Shown: positions 1-18,201, counted from the stretch's first letter. The stretch: DNA of 64,000 nucleotides from Serinus canaria (GCF_022539315.1 NC_066323.1:8793219-8857218), one strand, 5' to 3'. Notes: a model not told the origin generated them from the sequence alone. A program made the numbers and translations.

Positions 1-667
1 TATGTTGGGGATTTATCTGCAATGCAGTTTAATATTCCCGGACCTTTGCGTGTGTGTTCGAATGCACGGCTTCCTCCTCGTGCCACCCCTGCCACCCCCG
101 TGCCCACCGTCTCACCCGGAGCCCTTCAGGCTCTGTCTCCTGCCCACCCACAGTCTGTCCCCTTGCACCCCCTCTGGCAGAACGAGGCCGGGCCGGGCCG
201 GGCCGGTTCCCCCAGGGTGCCCGGGCCGGGAGGGGGTGCCGCGGCACAGGGATGCTCCTGGCTCAGGCCGTCGGCCGTGCCCACCCGTGCCCCTCCTGGG
301 TCTCCGGCTGCCGGGGGGTGGCGACAGGGTCCCCGCACTGGGAGTGCCAGGCGGACTGGCACTGCCAGCCCTGTGCCAGGAGGGGTAAAGGGGCCCAGGG
401 ACAACCCTGCCCTACCTCCCCGCCGGCGAGGATGAGGTAAGGCTGGCGGGTGGCACAGGGCTGCTTCTTTTGCATAATAATCTCGTTAATGGAGCCTGGC
501 CTGCGGGAGAGCCGGGCTGGAGACACCACCCCCTCCCCGCCCCGCCGCCTCCCTCCGGCCCCGCCGCTCCGCCAGCCGCGGCACGGGGCGCGGAGCGGAG
601 AGCGGGGCGCGCAGCCGGACGGGTGGCGTGGGGTCTGCCAGCCTCCTGACACCCCCTGAGAGATTCG
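1..667 (+). promoter_or_regulatory. ECEL1 5' flank and presumptive non-coding first exon
   Basis: No convincing coding region is seen here. The stretch is very GC-rich and dense in CpG between about 530 and 620, as expected of a CpG-island promoter. Around 468-496 an AT-rich patch reads TTTGCATAATAATCTCGTTA, with POU-like and TAAT homeodomain-type sites that would suit a neuronal gene. A splice-donor-like ATTCG|GTGAGC lies at 667/668, so a non-coding first exon could end at 667 and join the acceptor at 2257/2258. The transcription start cannot be placed from sequence alone. The promoter assignment is inference from position ahead of ECEL1. Confidence 0.4.
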
Positions 668-1165
668 GTGAGCACCCCCAGGGCCCCCCGAGCAACCCGG
701 CAGCGTCCCCACAGCATCCCGGGAGCATCCTCCAAGTATCTCGGTAAGTAAACCACGAACGACCCCCGAGCACCCGCTTACTTCCCCGGCAGCAGAACGA
801 AGATCATCCCCCCAGCATCCCGCAAGTACCTCGGTGAGCATCCCGTGAGCAGCCCGGGGAACGGTCCCCGTGCCTGCCGGCGAGCCCTCCCCGAGAATCC
901 CCCGATTATCCCGGGCATCATCCCGCGGAGCACTTCCCGAGCATCCCTCGAGCAACCCTCGAGCATGGCCCTGAGCACCAAAGGCATCATCCCAGTTCGG
1001 CATCTCCCTAGCACCTTCCGAACATTTCCCTACCATCCCGGCAAGCACCTTCCCGAACATACTGGGCAGGCGGCATCCTCTGAACATCGCGGGCAGCATC
1101 CCCCGGGAACACCCGAGCATCCCCGGCAGCGTACTGAGCAGCATCCCTCGAGCTTCCTGGGCAGC
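668..1165. repeat. Degenerate GC-rich short tandem repeat (GAGCATCCC-type)
   Basis: About 500 bp made of irregular 9-13 nt units around CCGAGCATCCC, each separated by a few variable bases. On the opposite strand it opens long frames with recurring Gly-Met-Leu-like peptides, which are a product of the repeat. Several units carry donor-like CTCGGTAAGT or CTCGGTGAGC at 744 and 834. It lies where the first intron of ECEL1 is expected. Confidence 0.6.
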
Positions 1166-1654
1166 CCCCTGCCTCCCCCACGCTTTGCCGTGCTGCCTGC
1201 CATCCCCGCTAACTTTCCGACGGCAGCAGCTCCCTGGCACGGGCACTGCCGGGCTGCTGCGCCGGGGCACAACTTTGCCCGAGTTGCGGAAGGAACGGGG
1301 CACGGGGGAGCCTCTTTGTGGGGATGCTGGCCACCTCCCGAGCAGCTTTTTTGTCCCCAACCTGAACCTGTCCTCCCCCACCTGCAAATCCGGATACCAT
1401 TCTTCAACAAGCAAGAAGCAGGGTGTCCATTTGAAGACCCCCCCCCCAATCTATGTCCCCACCCTCCTTTCCCCTTGGGCAGACCCCCTCCTCCCCAGCG
1501 TGTCACCCTGACAAACACCCTGCCTGTCGTGCACCAGCCAGTGGAGAGGGGTTGGGTGGATGGTGGTGGTGATTGTGGGAGAATGCTGTGATGTGTCCAC
1601 GGGGTGCAGGGTTCCCCCCAGACTGGAATTAACTTTGTTCACACATCACGCACC

Positions 1655-1765
1655 ATGCCACAATTTGACACAATGCAATGCAACACGGCGTAGCACCACC
1701 CCACACAGCACAATGCAACACCGCCCGCCATGGCGCAGCACCACCCATGCAACCCAGCCTGGGGC
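1655..1765. repeat. Imperfect CA-rich tandem repeat
   Basis: Two to three imperfect units of about 45-50 bp share the words ACAATGCAACAC and GCACCACCC. It is a small minisatellite-like patch in the presumed 5' intron of ECEL1. Apart from this, nothing gene-like is seen between 1166 and 2257. Confidence 0.45.
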
Positions 1766-2257
1766 CACACAACCTGACCCAGCCCATGGCTCCCCTCACA
1801 AATTTCTCCAAAGTCCCTCTTCCCCAAGCTGCTCACCCCATCTATACCCTACTCAGTGAGACTGGCAGCCCTCTGCTCCCCCTTGGTGGGAAGGGTTCTC
1901 ATGGTGCTGGGTTTGGGTTCACTGGAACACCTTGGACATCCACCCAGCATGGGTGCTCTGGCTGGAGTGCTGTGTGGGTGTTGGGGGGTGTGAGATTAGC
2001 TGTGTCAGAGACTGAAATGTGCCATCATGCAGGTGTCCTGCATGCAGGTGATGTGCCCTGTCACCAAAGGAACTGGCAGAGGGAACAGCCATGGGGTAGA
2101 TGTGCCACCAAGCTCCTGGCACTATGGACAATCTCAGCGCCAGCAATAGGGCACGCATGGGGATGGATATACAGGCAGCAATGACAACAAGAAGCAATCC
2201 CCCCGCCCTTGCTCCTCCCAACCCTCCCCCCTTATCCATCTCCTCTGCCTTTTTCAG

Positions 2258-2399
2258 GAGCTTCCTTACTCACCCGGGCATCACCACTTCCCTGTGGCAG
2301 GGACGGCTTCGGCATGAACTGCGGGCTGCCTGAGCCTGCCCTCCGCCTGCCCTGAGCCCCCTGCACCAGTGCTGCTGGCGGGGAGCCCCATCCCTGGCC
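2258..2399 (+). other. ECEL1 5' UTR segment directly ahead of the start codon
   Basis: A good acceptor, CTCTGCCTTTTTCAG, ends at 2257, and the sequence then runs without another strong splice signal to the ATG at 2400. This suggests that the first coding exon begins with about 142 nt of 5' UTR. The start context GGCCATGG is a strong Kozak match. Confidence 0.45.
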
Positions 2400-10125
<7,726 letters not shown>

Positions 10126-10682
10126 GGCTGATCCCCCTCTAGCAGGCTGGGACTCTCCATCCCCTCCCCTGCCCAAGTGACACCTTGTGCGCACTCCCGA
10201 ACTTCCCATCTCCCTTCCTATTCTCCAGGTAAAGGGGGTACCCTCGGGTGTTATAGGGGGTCACCCCAAAGGCAGGCAGCTGCCACAGCGATGTAGGCAG
10301 GAGAGACATTTGGGTTGGGCAGTTTCCTTCTGCCCATCCCCCGCCCTGGGCAGTGAGGGATCCTCATTATCCATGGAAGAACAAGGGCATGACCAGGCAC
10401 ACCTGTACCCCCTTTTGTGTCTGCCCCACCTAAACCCTTCACCCAGCCCTACCACATCCATCCCAGCATCAGCCAAGGCAGGGGGAGGGCTTCACTGTCT
10501 CCAAGGGGCTGCCCCATGTCAAAAGCCTCCCCTGCTCGGTGCCCTCCACATGCCAGCCCCTCATGTCCACGCACCAGCCCTGCCGAGGTGGGCACAGCAG
10601 CGCAGCCGGGCCGGGCGATGCCAGCCTGCCTGGGAGCGCAGGCACACGGACACTGCTGTATTTTCTGCTGCTGTTTCTTGTC

Positions 10683-10688
10683 AATAAA
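10683..10688 (+). terminator. ECEL1 polyadenylation signal AATAAA
   Basis: AATAAA lies in TTGTCAATAAAGCACTGG, about 560 nt after the ECEL1 stop. The stretch 10126-10682 has no other coding sequence and is read as 3' UTR. The same block with the signal recurs at 18053-18058 behind the broken ECEL1 fragment. Confidence 0.75.
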
Positions 10689-10825
10689 GCACTGGATATG
10701 CTGGGTGGCTGCCAGGTACCATGGCCAGGGGATGGGAGCAGTGGGCAGCATCTCCAGCCCTGCCCACCTGGCACAGGCACCCCCACTCCACAAACATTCC
10801 TGTCCCACCAGTGTCACACTGTGAG

Positions 10826-10831
10826 TTTATT
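10826..10831 (-). terminator. ALP copy A polyadenylation signal
   Basis: TTTATT on the + strand is AATAAA on the - strand, about 150 nt downstream of the copy A stop codon. The signal converges on that of ECEL1 with about 140 bp between the two hexamers. Confidence 0.75.
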
Positions 10832-10979
10832 TAAGCCCCCACTGCCCGGGATTTGGTGTCCCCATGGCTGCTGCAGCCAGAGCAGGGATGCTTCAGAAAG
10901 CAGCCTGCAGGTGCCCAACCATGGGGAGGGAGGGAGGGGAAGGTGAGTCTGTCCCGTGGGGTGCCCTAGGAACATGGGA

Positions 10980-13900
10980 TCAGTGGAAGAGGGGCAGAAG
11001 GAGGGCAGGCAGGAGCAGGGCCAGGAAGGTGCCGTGGGTGCTGGGGCTGGAGTTCCTGGGGATGCTGGAGCCAGAGTTCCGCTGGCGGCAGTCAGTGTAG
11101 GGCTCGATGCAGGCGGCGTAGGCCATGGCATGGGCTACATAGGTCTGCTCCTGCACACCGTGGAAGAGGTGGGCCATGGGGCCCCTGGCCAGGATGGCCA
11201 CGTCCTCACCACCATGGGTCTCCGACTCCAGTGGCACAGCCGCCTGTGGCTGGTAATCGAACTGCACTGGGTAGGGGAGAGAAGGAGGTGAGGGGGGGCA
11301 ACGATGGCCCCCAGACTCACCCCACCACCCAAGCCATGGTCTCTGTGTCCTCACTGGCTGTTTCTGGGTCCACGTTGGGCCGTACACCGCCTGGGTATCC
11401 CGGCCCATTCCCATAGAGAATCGATGTGTAGTTCTTCCCATCAGTGGTTTTCTTTTGGCCCAGACCTGGGGAAAGGGCAGTAGAGGAGGAAGATCAGCCA
11501 AGGAACACCTGGATCATTCCCCTGGTCACAGTGAGGGTGCCACTGGGCTGGCAGTAGCCAGGACCGGGCAGAGCCCCACCGAAGATGGAGGTGCCACGCA
11601 GAGTGTAGCCCCCGAAGGCAAAGACATGCGAGTGGTCAGCGGTGATGACGGTGAGAGTGTCAGCCTCGTCTGTCATGGTTCCTGCCCGCTCGATGGCACA
11701 GTCGAACTCCACCGCCTCCGTCAGTGCCTTATGGGGTGAACCTTCATGGTGCCCGTGGTCGATTCTGCCACCTGCAGATGGGCACCCACGGTGGGCTGGG
11801 AACCGACAGCAGCACGCACACCTCCTACCCACACCCTACAGCCCTCTCTCACTGGCCCCAGGAACACGAGCCCCAACTTATCTTCCACAAAGAGGTAGAA
11901 GCCATTGGGGTTCCTGCTCAGGATGGTGATGGCTGCCTCTGTCATCTCGGTGAGTGATGGGTCCAGGGTGGTGTTACGCACCATGTTGTACTTCGTGTCC
12001 ACGGGTTCAAAGAGACCTGTGAGGGAATGTGTTGGGGACAGCATCAGTGCCTGAGTGTCACAGCGCCTGTTGGGTCCTGGCACAGGGGTCATTTGGGTCA
12101 TTTGTTACCCATCAAATACTTCACGTTGGGGTCGGCAGCAGCTGCCAGCATCTCTGTCCTGTTCCAGGCATAGCGGGCACCCTGTGGGCAAATCCCCAGG
12201 GGGTTAGTGGGTGCCTGGCCCTGTGCCGGGGCAGTGGGCAGAGGAGCGTCCCTGATGCATCACGCACCGGCCGTGCCTCCAGCCACATGTCGATGAGGTT
12301 GTTGCCGTCCTCGCGTATCCCATTCTGGCTGCTGTCGGCAGGGTACTCAGGGTCCGGCGTCCCTGCAGGGGTCATGTATATCCGACCACCACCCAGGATC
12401 ACCTGGAGGGGACAAGGTGTACGAAGAGTTAGTAGGGGTGCCCTGAGAGGCATCTGTCCCTGCCCTCCTCTTCCTGTGTGCAGCGCTCACGTTGATGTCG
12501 ACGTTGTGGACCAGCTGCCAGGCAATGTCCTTGCAGCCCTGCTGCCGCGCCTCCTGGGGCATGCTGGCATCTGCGTACCAGTTCCGGTCTACCACGTGAG
12601 CGTAGGTTCCCGAGGGCGATGCGTGCTGCACCCGCGTTGTGGTCACGATGCCCACCGCCTTCCCTGCCAAACCCCGCTCATCAGGTCCCACCGAGGGCAA
12701 CACAGGGCCCCCTCCACCAATATATGGGATACCCGCTGGGGCGAAGACCCTGGCGTGGTGTCCCTGGTCCTCCCAGGGTCTCCCAGCCCTGCATCCCCTG
12801 TTACCAGCTTTGCGGGCTCGCTCCATCACTGAGATCACCTCGTTGCCGAACGTGGTGCTGCACTCTGCCTGGCGGGCTGCTGCGCTCACCCCTATGGTCT
12901 TGTAGTTGCCCTTCACCCCACAGAGATAGGCTGTAGCTGTTCCTGCACTGTCAGGGACCTGCCTGTCAACATTGTAGGTCTGCCAAGGATAGAGGGAGTC
13001 AGGGCAGGGGTCTCCAGCGGCATGTCTACCCAGCATCCCGTGCCATGCTCATGCACTCACCCATGAACACATGTGGGTGCGTCAGGACTAAATACACCAA
13101 CATATGTGCAACCCTGGGCTGCCAGCAACCCCATTTCCGGGAAAACCATGGCCCCATGCCCAGAATCACCTCAGCCCCTTTCCAGCATGCGGGAATTTTA
13201 CCTTTGACAGAGCCACGTAGGGGAAAGCATCCAGGGCAAGAGGGGTCTCAGGGCCGAGCTTCCCCTGCTGCTGTGCCTTGAGGATGCGGGTGGCTGTGAT
13301 GGTGGGGATCCCGAATCCTGGGCAGAAAGAGGCTCCTGGTCACCCTCTGGACCAGGTGCCCTGCACACATCCCACTCAGCAGAGTACTGGCCATGTCAGC
13401 CTGCTTCCCAGGGTGCCAGCTGGACTCACCATCCCCAAGGAAAATGATGAGGTTTTTGGCTTCGTGTATCCTGGGCTGGAGTTTTAAGGAGGCATCGATG
13501 GCTGAAGCTGCCTGCTTGTACCAGAAGGATGGATTCTCCTCCTCCGCTGGGACAGTGCAAACGCCCATCAGTCCCAGCACAACAGCACCTGCATCGCTGG
13601 GGCACCCCTGAGGGGTACCCAGACCCCAGGGGTACTTGTTCCCTGTGCACTCCCATGCTGGGGCCTCCTCTCACATGGACCAAGTGGTTCAGGGGCTTTT
13701 TGGGGTGGAGGGACACCGTGCAGGCTTGTAGTGACTGCCTGGCCCCAGGGTCCTGGGGCAGGGAACAAGGGGAGACAGCAAAACCAGACATGATGGGGAG
13801 TTGTCTGGTGAGTGGGATAGAGCCAAAGCCATGGTAGGGAGTGGTGATAGAGGATACAGGCGCTTCCCCCAGACCAGCCCCCAGCACAGAAGCAAGCGAA

Positions 13901-14139
13901 AATCTGGGGGAATACTGGCTCAAAACCCTGAGAAGGGCAGAGGTGACTAAGCCCCGTTCAGCTGGGCAGTCCCAGCTCCCCTCCCCAGGCCCTCAGTGGC
14001 CAGCCAGGCTGACACCCCGCTTCCCTGGGCACCCACCCCAGCCAGCCGGGCACCCAGCCCCGTCCTTGTCCCCACCTGGGATGACAGCGGTGCTGAACCC
14101 TGCGCAGAGGCAGAGGGTGAGGGATGCCAGCAGCTGCAT
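10980..14139 (-). CDS. ALPI: Intestinal-type alkaline phosphatase, copy A
   Basis: Eleven exons, 5' to 3' on the - strand: 14139-14076, 13546-13430, 13317-13202, 12979-12805, 12663-12491, 12402-12268, 12181-12109, 12016-11882, 11771-11580, 11465-11355, 11266-10980. These join to 1578 nt, giving 525 aa. It hydrolyses phosphomonoesters at the cell surface. Features seen: signal peptide at residues 1-20, Asp60 in FLGDG, nucleophile Ser110 in VPDSAG, Ser173 in HASPSG, Glu329, Asp334 and His338 in [11 protein letters not shown], Asp375/His376 in TADHSH, His448 in SETHGGED. All correspond to the PLAP metal and catalytic residues at a constant offset. The C-terminus [19 protein letters not shown] fits a GPI-anchor signal. 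The start was chosen for the signal peptide and the ACCATG context. Intron 8 (11881-11772) begins with AT rather than GT. The ALPI assignment rests on sequence and on the ECEL1-DIS3L2 neighbourhood; one-to-one orthology with a mammalian gene is not claimed. Confidence 0.94.
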
Positions 14140-14240
14140 GGTGAGATCTGACAGGCCAGCGCTGCTGGCAGAGTCTGTAAATCCAGCAGATGTGGGAGGG
14201 ACTTTGGACAGGGATCAGCCCTAGCAGGGTGTGTAGAGGT
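14140..14240 (-). promoter_or_regulatory. Proximal promoter of ALP copy A
   Basis: About 60-70 bp ahead of the ATG the - strand reads TGTCCAAAGTCC (14210-14199), which fits the HNF4-type CAAAGTCC motif. A weak TATA-like GATTTACA lies closer to the start. HNF4 control would suit an enterocyte gene, but this is inference. The identical motif lies ahead of copy B. Confidence 0.35.
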
Positions 14241-14822
14241 GTGTGTCACCACATCTCTGCTGAGTGCAAAGGCCGTGGCCTGGGCTCGTGTCACCTCCTT
14301 GGCTCAAGGTCCTGTGCCTGCTGGGCACAGATGGGCTTGGGGCACAGGCCGATGCAGGGACAAGAGGAAATGCAGTGCGGGCAGGAAATGCTGCCCTGGG
14401 CACGGTGCTGTGGTGCCAGGCAGGGCAATGCCCTGTCCCAGGCTGCCACGGGCAGCTCTGACCTGGGACAACGGTGGGTATGGGGAGCACCTGGGGTCAC
14501 TTGTGTGCCGAGCGCCCTGCTCTCTTCCCAGGCTTTCGTGAGCAATAAATCCATGGATGTGGACTAAAACTCTGCTCCTTGCTCATCCGTTGATAGGAAT
14601 GTACCAACCCTTGTGTAGAGTGCTCCAACCAGGCAAAGCTGCCGAGGACATTGCCTCTCCTCACCCACATTTCATCACCTCCTGCAGCCCAGTGCCTCCA
14701 GTGCTGGTCCCAGGGGAGAGCCAGGAGGCACAGCCAACCGGGGAGGCAGGCACAGGGCAGCACCTCAGGAGGTCACGGCCACTGTGAGCCTTTGCAGGGC
14801 GGATGGAGACAAACAACCTATG
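14241..14822. other. Intergenic stretch between ALP copy A and the orphan ALP exon
   Basis: No gene is seen. The stretch is almost identical to 21557-22137 in the second duplication unit. An AATAAA on the + strand near 14544 has no gene in front of it. Confidence 0.6.
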
Positions 14823-14871
14823 TTTATTGCACCCCTTGATCCTGCCCACAGTGGCACTCAGCCAGAGCCTC

Positions 14872-15158
14872 TCAGCCCCTCACTGTGAGGGCAGCCATGC
14901 AGAGGGCCAGGAGGGCGAGCAGAGGCTGTGGGGAGCACCGTGTGCCATGGGAGGCCCTGCGGGCTGCCCTGCACCCAGGCTCTGTGGCATAGGGCTCGAG
15001 GCAGGCGGCGTAGGCCATGGCATGGGCGATGTAGTGCTGCTCCTGCACCCCGTGGAAGAGGTGGGCCATGGGGCCCTGGGCCAGCACCACCACGTCTTCC
15101 CCACTGCGAGTCTCTGTCTCCAGGTGCACAGCTGCCTGCTGTCTGTAGTCCTTGTCCT
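14872..15158 (-). pseudogene. Orphan last exon of an ALP-C-type alkaline phosphatase
   Basis: The 287-nt block is almost identical to exon 11 of ALP copy C (22187-22473). It keeps its acceptor AG, its stop codon and a polyadenylation signal (- strand AATAAA at 14828-14823). No other exon of that gene is present: homology stops about 100 bp beyond the acceptor at the duplication junction. Two changes stand out. PLETET has become HLETET, and the zinc-ligand His of ETHSGED is Arg (codon 15108-15106). It is read as a leftover of the tandem duplication. It could in principle act as an alternative 3' exon for copy B or C transcripts, but it lies downstream of both. Confidence 0.85.
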
Positions 15159-15262
15159 CTGCAGGGGGAAGAGGAGAAATGAGGCTGGAGGTCTGGCTCG
15201 CTGACATGTCACAGAGCTGGAGGCACAGCTCCCATCACTACTGAATCAGCCTGATTTGTGCA

Positions 15263-15273
15263 GCGGGTTGTTT
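15263..15273. other. Junction of the tandem duplication
   Basis: Left of this point the sequence follows the last intron of ALP copy C (TCAGCCTGATTTGTGCA, as at 22561-22577). Right of it the sequence follows the first coding intron of ECEL1 (GGGGGGTGTG, as at about 4119). The roughly 11 bases between belong clearly to neither. Confidence 0.7.
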
Positions 15274-15646
15274 GGGGGGGTGTGGTTGGGGATCGGTGTG
15301 CGATGACTCTGAGTGGACAGGGTGTATGAGGGGCCGGCGTGTGTGTGAGGGCTGCAGGTTTCAGCAGCTGTCCGGGAAAGCAAAGGGGGCAGGGGGATGA
15401 GGGAGATGGGGGAGGAAGGCTGGAGGTGCCCGTGGCTGTCCGTCAGTGCTGCGGCTCTGTGAGTGGAGGGGTGCTGGTGAAGTGAGTTGCGGGAGCTGAG
15501 CCAGAGAGAGAGAAGCAGAGGGTGCGTGTTTGTGTGTGTGTGTGTTTGTGTGTGTGTACATAGAGCAGGGATAAAATGAGTGGTGCCTGAGTAGATATGT
15601 GAGCATCCATAGGTGTGTGTGCAGAAGGAAGAGTTACCTGCGTGCT

Positions 15647-15697
<51 letters not shown>

Positions 15698-18058
15698 GTA
15701 TGTGCAAGTGTGCTCAGGTGTGTGTTTGGCTTGGAGGCTGTGCCTGTGTTTAGAGCACGGCAGAGCTGTGTGTGAAGAGTGAGGGCGTCCATGCAGCTCA
15801 CGATGCAGGCTGCAGCACAGCAGTGGGGCCAGTCTGGGGCAGGTGGGGGACACCAGGGAGCTGGGATGGGGCAGAGAGTGGTGGCAGCACAAGGCAGGCT
15901 GTGAGGCAGCCTATGTGCCAGTCTGCCCAGCACTCCCAGCCTGTTGCACGCTGCCTGCTGCAGCTGCAGCAGCCTCTAGCAGGAGGGAAACTGAGGCAGC
16001 GACGTGCCCGTTACTGGGGCTGCTCCAGCACATGGCCATCCTTGGGCTCCAGGGACACTAGGGCCACTCTGTGATACGGGGAAAACGAGGGGTGCCTGGC
16101 CCAGCACAGGGTCCCCCTTCTGCTCACCCACTGCCCATCTCTTGCCCCAGATCGACCAGGATGGGCTGACCCTGCCCGAACGGACCCTCTACCTGGGGCA
16201 GGATGAGGAGAGCGAGAAGGTGAGGGGGGCACGGCGATGCCTTGGGGACACCAGGAGAGGAAGCAGCAGCCAGCATGGTTGGCAGACAGAGGGCACCCCA
16301 CTGCCAGCAGTGTTGGGGACTGGCGTGCCACAGGACGATGGGGGGTGGCCCTGAGCATCCCTTCCCTGTTGCCCGCTGGGAGGCTGGAAATCCTAGAGGC
16401 TGTACCCTCCAGCATGGCATGGAGTGGGGGTCGCCATGCCCCCCTAACATTGCCCGCCCTGGCAGCTCAAGTGGAAGCGCTTGCTGGACCGCATCTTCCA
16501 TGACAACTTCTCGGAGGAGGAGGAGGTGGTGCTGCTGGCCACTGATTACATGCAGAAGGTGTCCAACCTCATCCGTGTGACACCCAGCAGGTGAGGGGGG
16601 CTGGCACCCCCTGTGCCCCTGGCACCTTTCCCAGCCTAGCAGGGGACACAGGACAGCTGTGCCTGGAACCTACCACCATCACTGTCCTCCTGGTGCTGGA
16701 AGGCCGGGCTGGGCACAGGAAATCTGGGAAAGCTTATGGGAAAGGTACTATTGTGAGCCCCGCAGCATCCCGGTCGTGCCTGGACGCCTGCTGAGCCACT
16801 CACGCCAGAGGTGACCAGACTCACTGCACAGCAGGCAGGGACGTGGTGCCAGCCTGCCCCTGTGCCCCCACCAGCCATGGCCCTCTGTGTCCCCGAGCAG
16901 GGATGGCCCCATCGTGGCGCAGGCTCCCACCCTCCCCTGTGCCTGGGGACATGCTGAGGGCCACTCCCATCCCTGTCACAGGATCCTTCACAACTACATG
17001 CTGTGGCGCATCGTGGTGGTGCTGAGCGAGCACCTCTCCACGCCCTTCCGTGATGCCATCCATGAGCTCTCCAAGGAGATGGAGGGCAATGAGAAGCAGC
17101 TGGAGCCGGGTAAGATCTGCCTGAGCCAGGCCAACAAGCACTTTGGAATGGCCCTGGGAGCTCTCTTTGCTGACATGGAGGGGCTCGAATTTGCCTCCTA
17201 CGTAAGTGTCCCCCCACCCTGGCTGTCACAGCCATGGGCAGTGCTCATGTAAGCCCAGTTGACGGGAGATGTCCCAAACCCTCCTTACTCTCTGCAACAA
17301 TGGGTGGTCAGGATCGTGATTGCTGGTTACTGGGGGCTTGGGAGTGGGTCCAGAGTGGGTTTAGGGGAGTACCCAGGCCATGCTGAGGGCACCCCTTGTT
17401 CTCCAGGCCTACCAGAAATGAGTGAGGGAGCATGGCCCCGAGCACCCCCTGCACCACATGAAATACACACACGACCAGCTCTTCTTCATCGCCTTTGCCC
17501 AGGTGAGCCCCTTCCCTCCTCACATGGAACAGCTGCTGGGGCAGGAGGGTCACCTTGTGTGGGGCCAGCAGCCCAAAGTGATGGGGAAAGAGCCCTGTGG
17601 GACCCGGGGCAAATGTCCCAGGAGCCAATTTCCTAGCCCAGGAGCTGGGCTAGGCTGCATCATCAGGTCCTGGGCTCAGGATACAGAGCTCTGCCCTGAA
17701 GGAGCACCCCACACTGTCCTGTTGTTCCTGTAGACTCTACAATAACAAATTTATGTGTCCTCCATAATTTCCAGAGGATCCAAAGTGACAAATATATTGG
17801 ATCCCAAAATTCTAGGAAACCCTGCAGCCAGGCAGCTTACAGTCAAGGCAGGGGGTGGACTGCACTGTCTCCAAGGGGCTGCCCCATGTCAAAAGCCTCC
17901 CCTGCACGGTGCCCTCCACATGCCAGCCCCTCATGTCCACGCACCAGCCCTGCCGAGGTGGGCACAGCAGCGCAGCCGGGCCGGGCGATGCCAGCCTGCC
18001 TGGGAGCGCAGGCACACGGACACTGCTGTATTTTCTGCTGCTGTTTCTTGTCAATAAA
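15274..18058 (+). pseudogene. Broken partial ECEL1 copy
   Basis: Retained pieces are the exon equivalents 16151-16219, 16466-16590 and 16982 onward, the last fused into a later exon and ending at 17201, then 17407-17502. The start exon, exons 3-4, most of exons 6-14 and the last two coding exons are missing. The fusion joins GALF of exon 6 straight to ADM of the GENIADMGG exon, so the HELTH zinc site is gone. In the next exon Trp of YQKW is a TGA stop (17419-17421). It has no start, no membrane anchor and no zinc site, so it cannot make a peptidase. The ECEL1 polyadenylation signal survives at 18053-18058. Confidence 0.93.
15649..15694. repeat. (TG)23 microsatellite
   Basis: Forty-six bases of pure TG; the paralogous site in unit 1 has (TG)12. 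Confidence 0.97.
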
Positions 18059-18195
18059 GCACTGGATATGCTGGGTGGCTGCCAGGTACCACGGCCAGGG
18101 GATGGGAGCAGTGGGCAGCATCTCCAGCCCTGCCCACCTGGCACAGGCACCCCCACTTCACAAACATTCCTGTCCCACCAGTGTCACACTGTGAG

Positions 18196-18201
18196 TTTAT
18201 T
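18196..18201 (-). terminator. ALP copy B polyadenylation signal
   Basis: AATAAA on the - strand, about 150 nt after the copy B stop, in sequence identical to that behind copy A. It converges on the retained polyadenylation signal of the ECEL1 fragment. Confidence 0.72.

Noticed and set aside
263..1414. 383-codon open frame on the - strand
   Set aside because: It follows the degenerate GC-rich repeat. The peptide is a chain of irregular Gly-Met-Leu-Pro-like repeats with no domain, and its codons mirror the repeat unit.
11840..11882. Use of the downstream GTGAGA as the exon 8 donor in ALP copy A instead of the AT donor
   Set aside because: It would add about ten residues inside the metal-binding motif and shift exon 9 out of frame. 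No matching donor exists at that place in copy C.
12029..12832. 267-codon + strand frame opposite ALP copy A (and its twin at 19384-20178)
   Set aside because: It is the antisense shadow of ALP exons 4-7. The - strand exons carry the conserved phosphatase sequence and correct splice sites.
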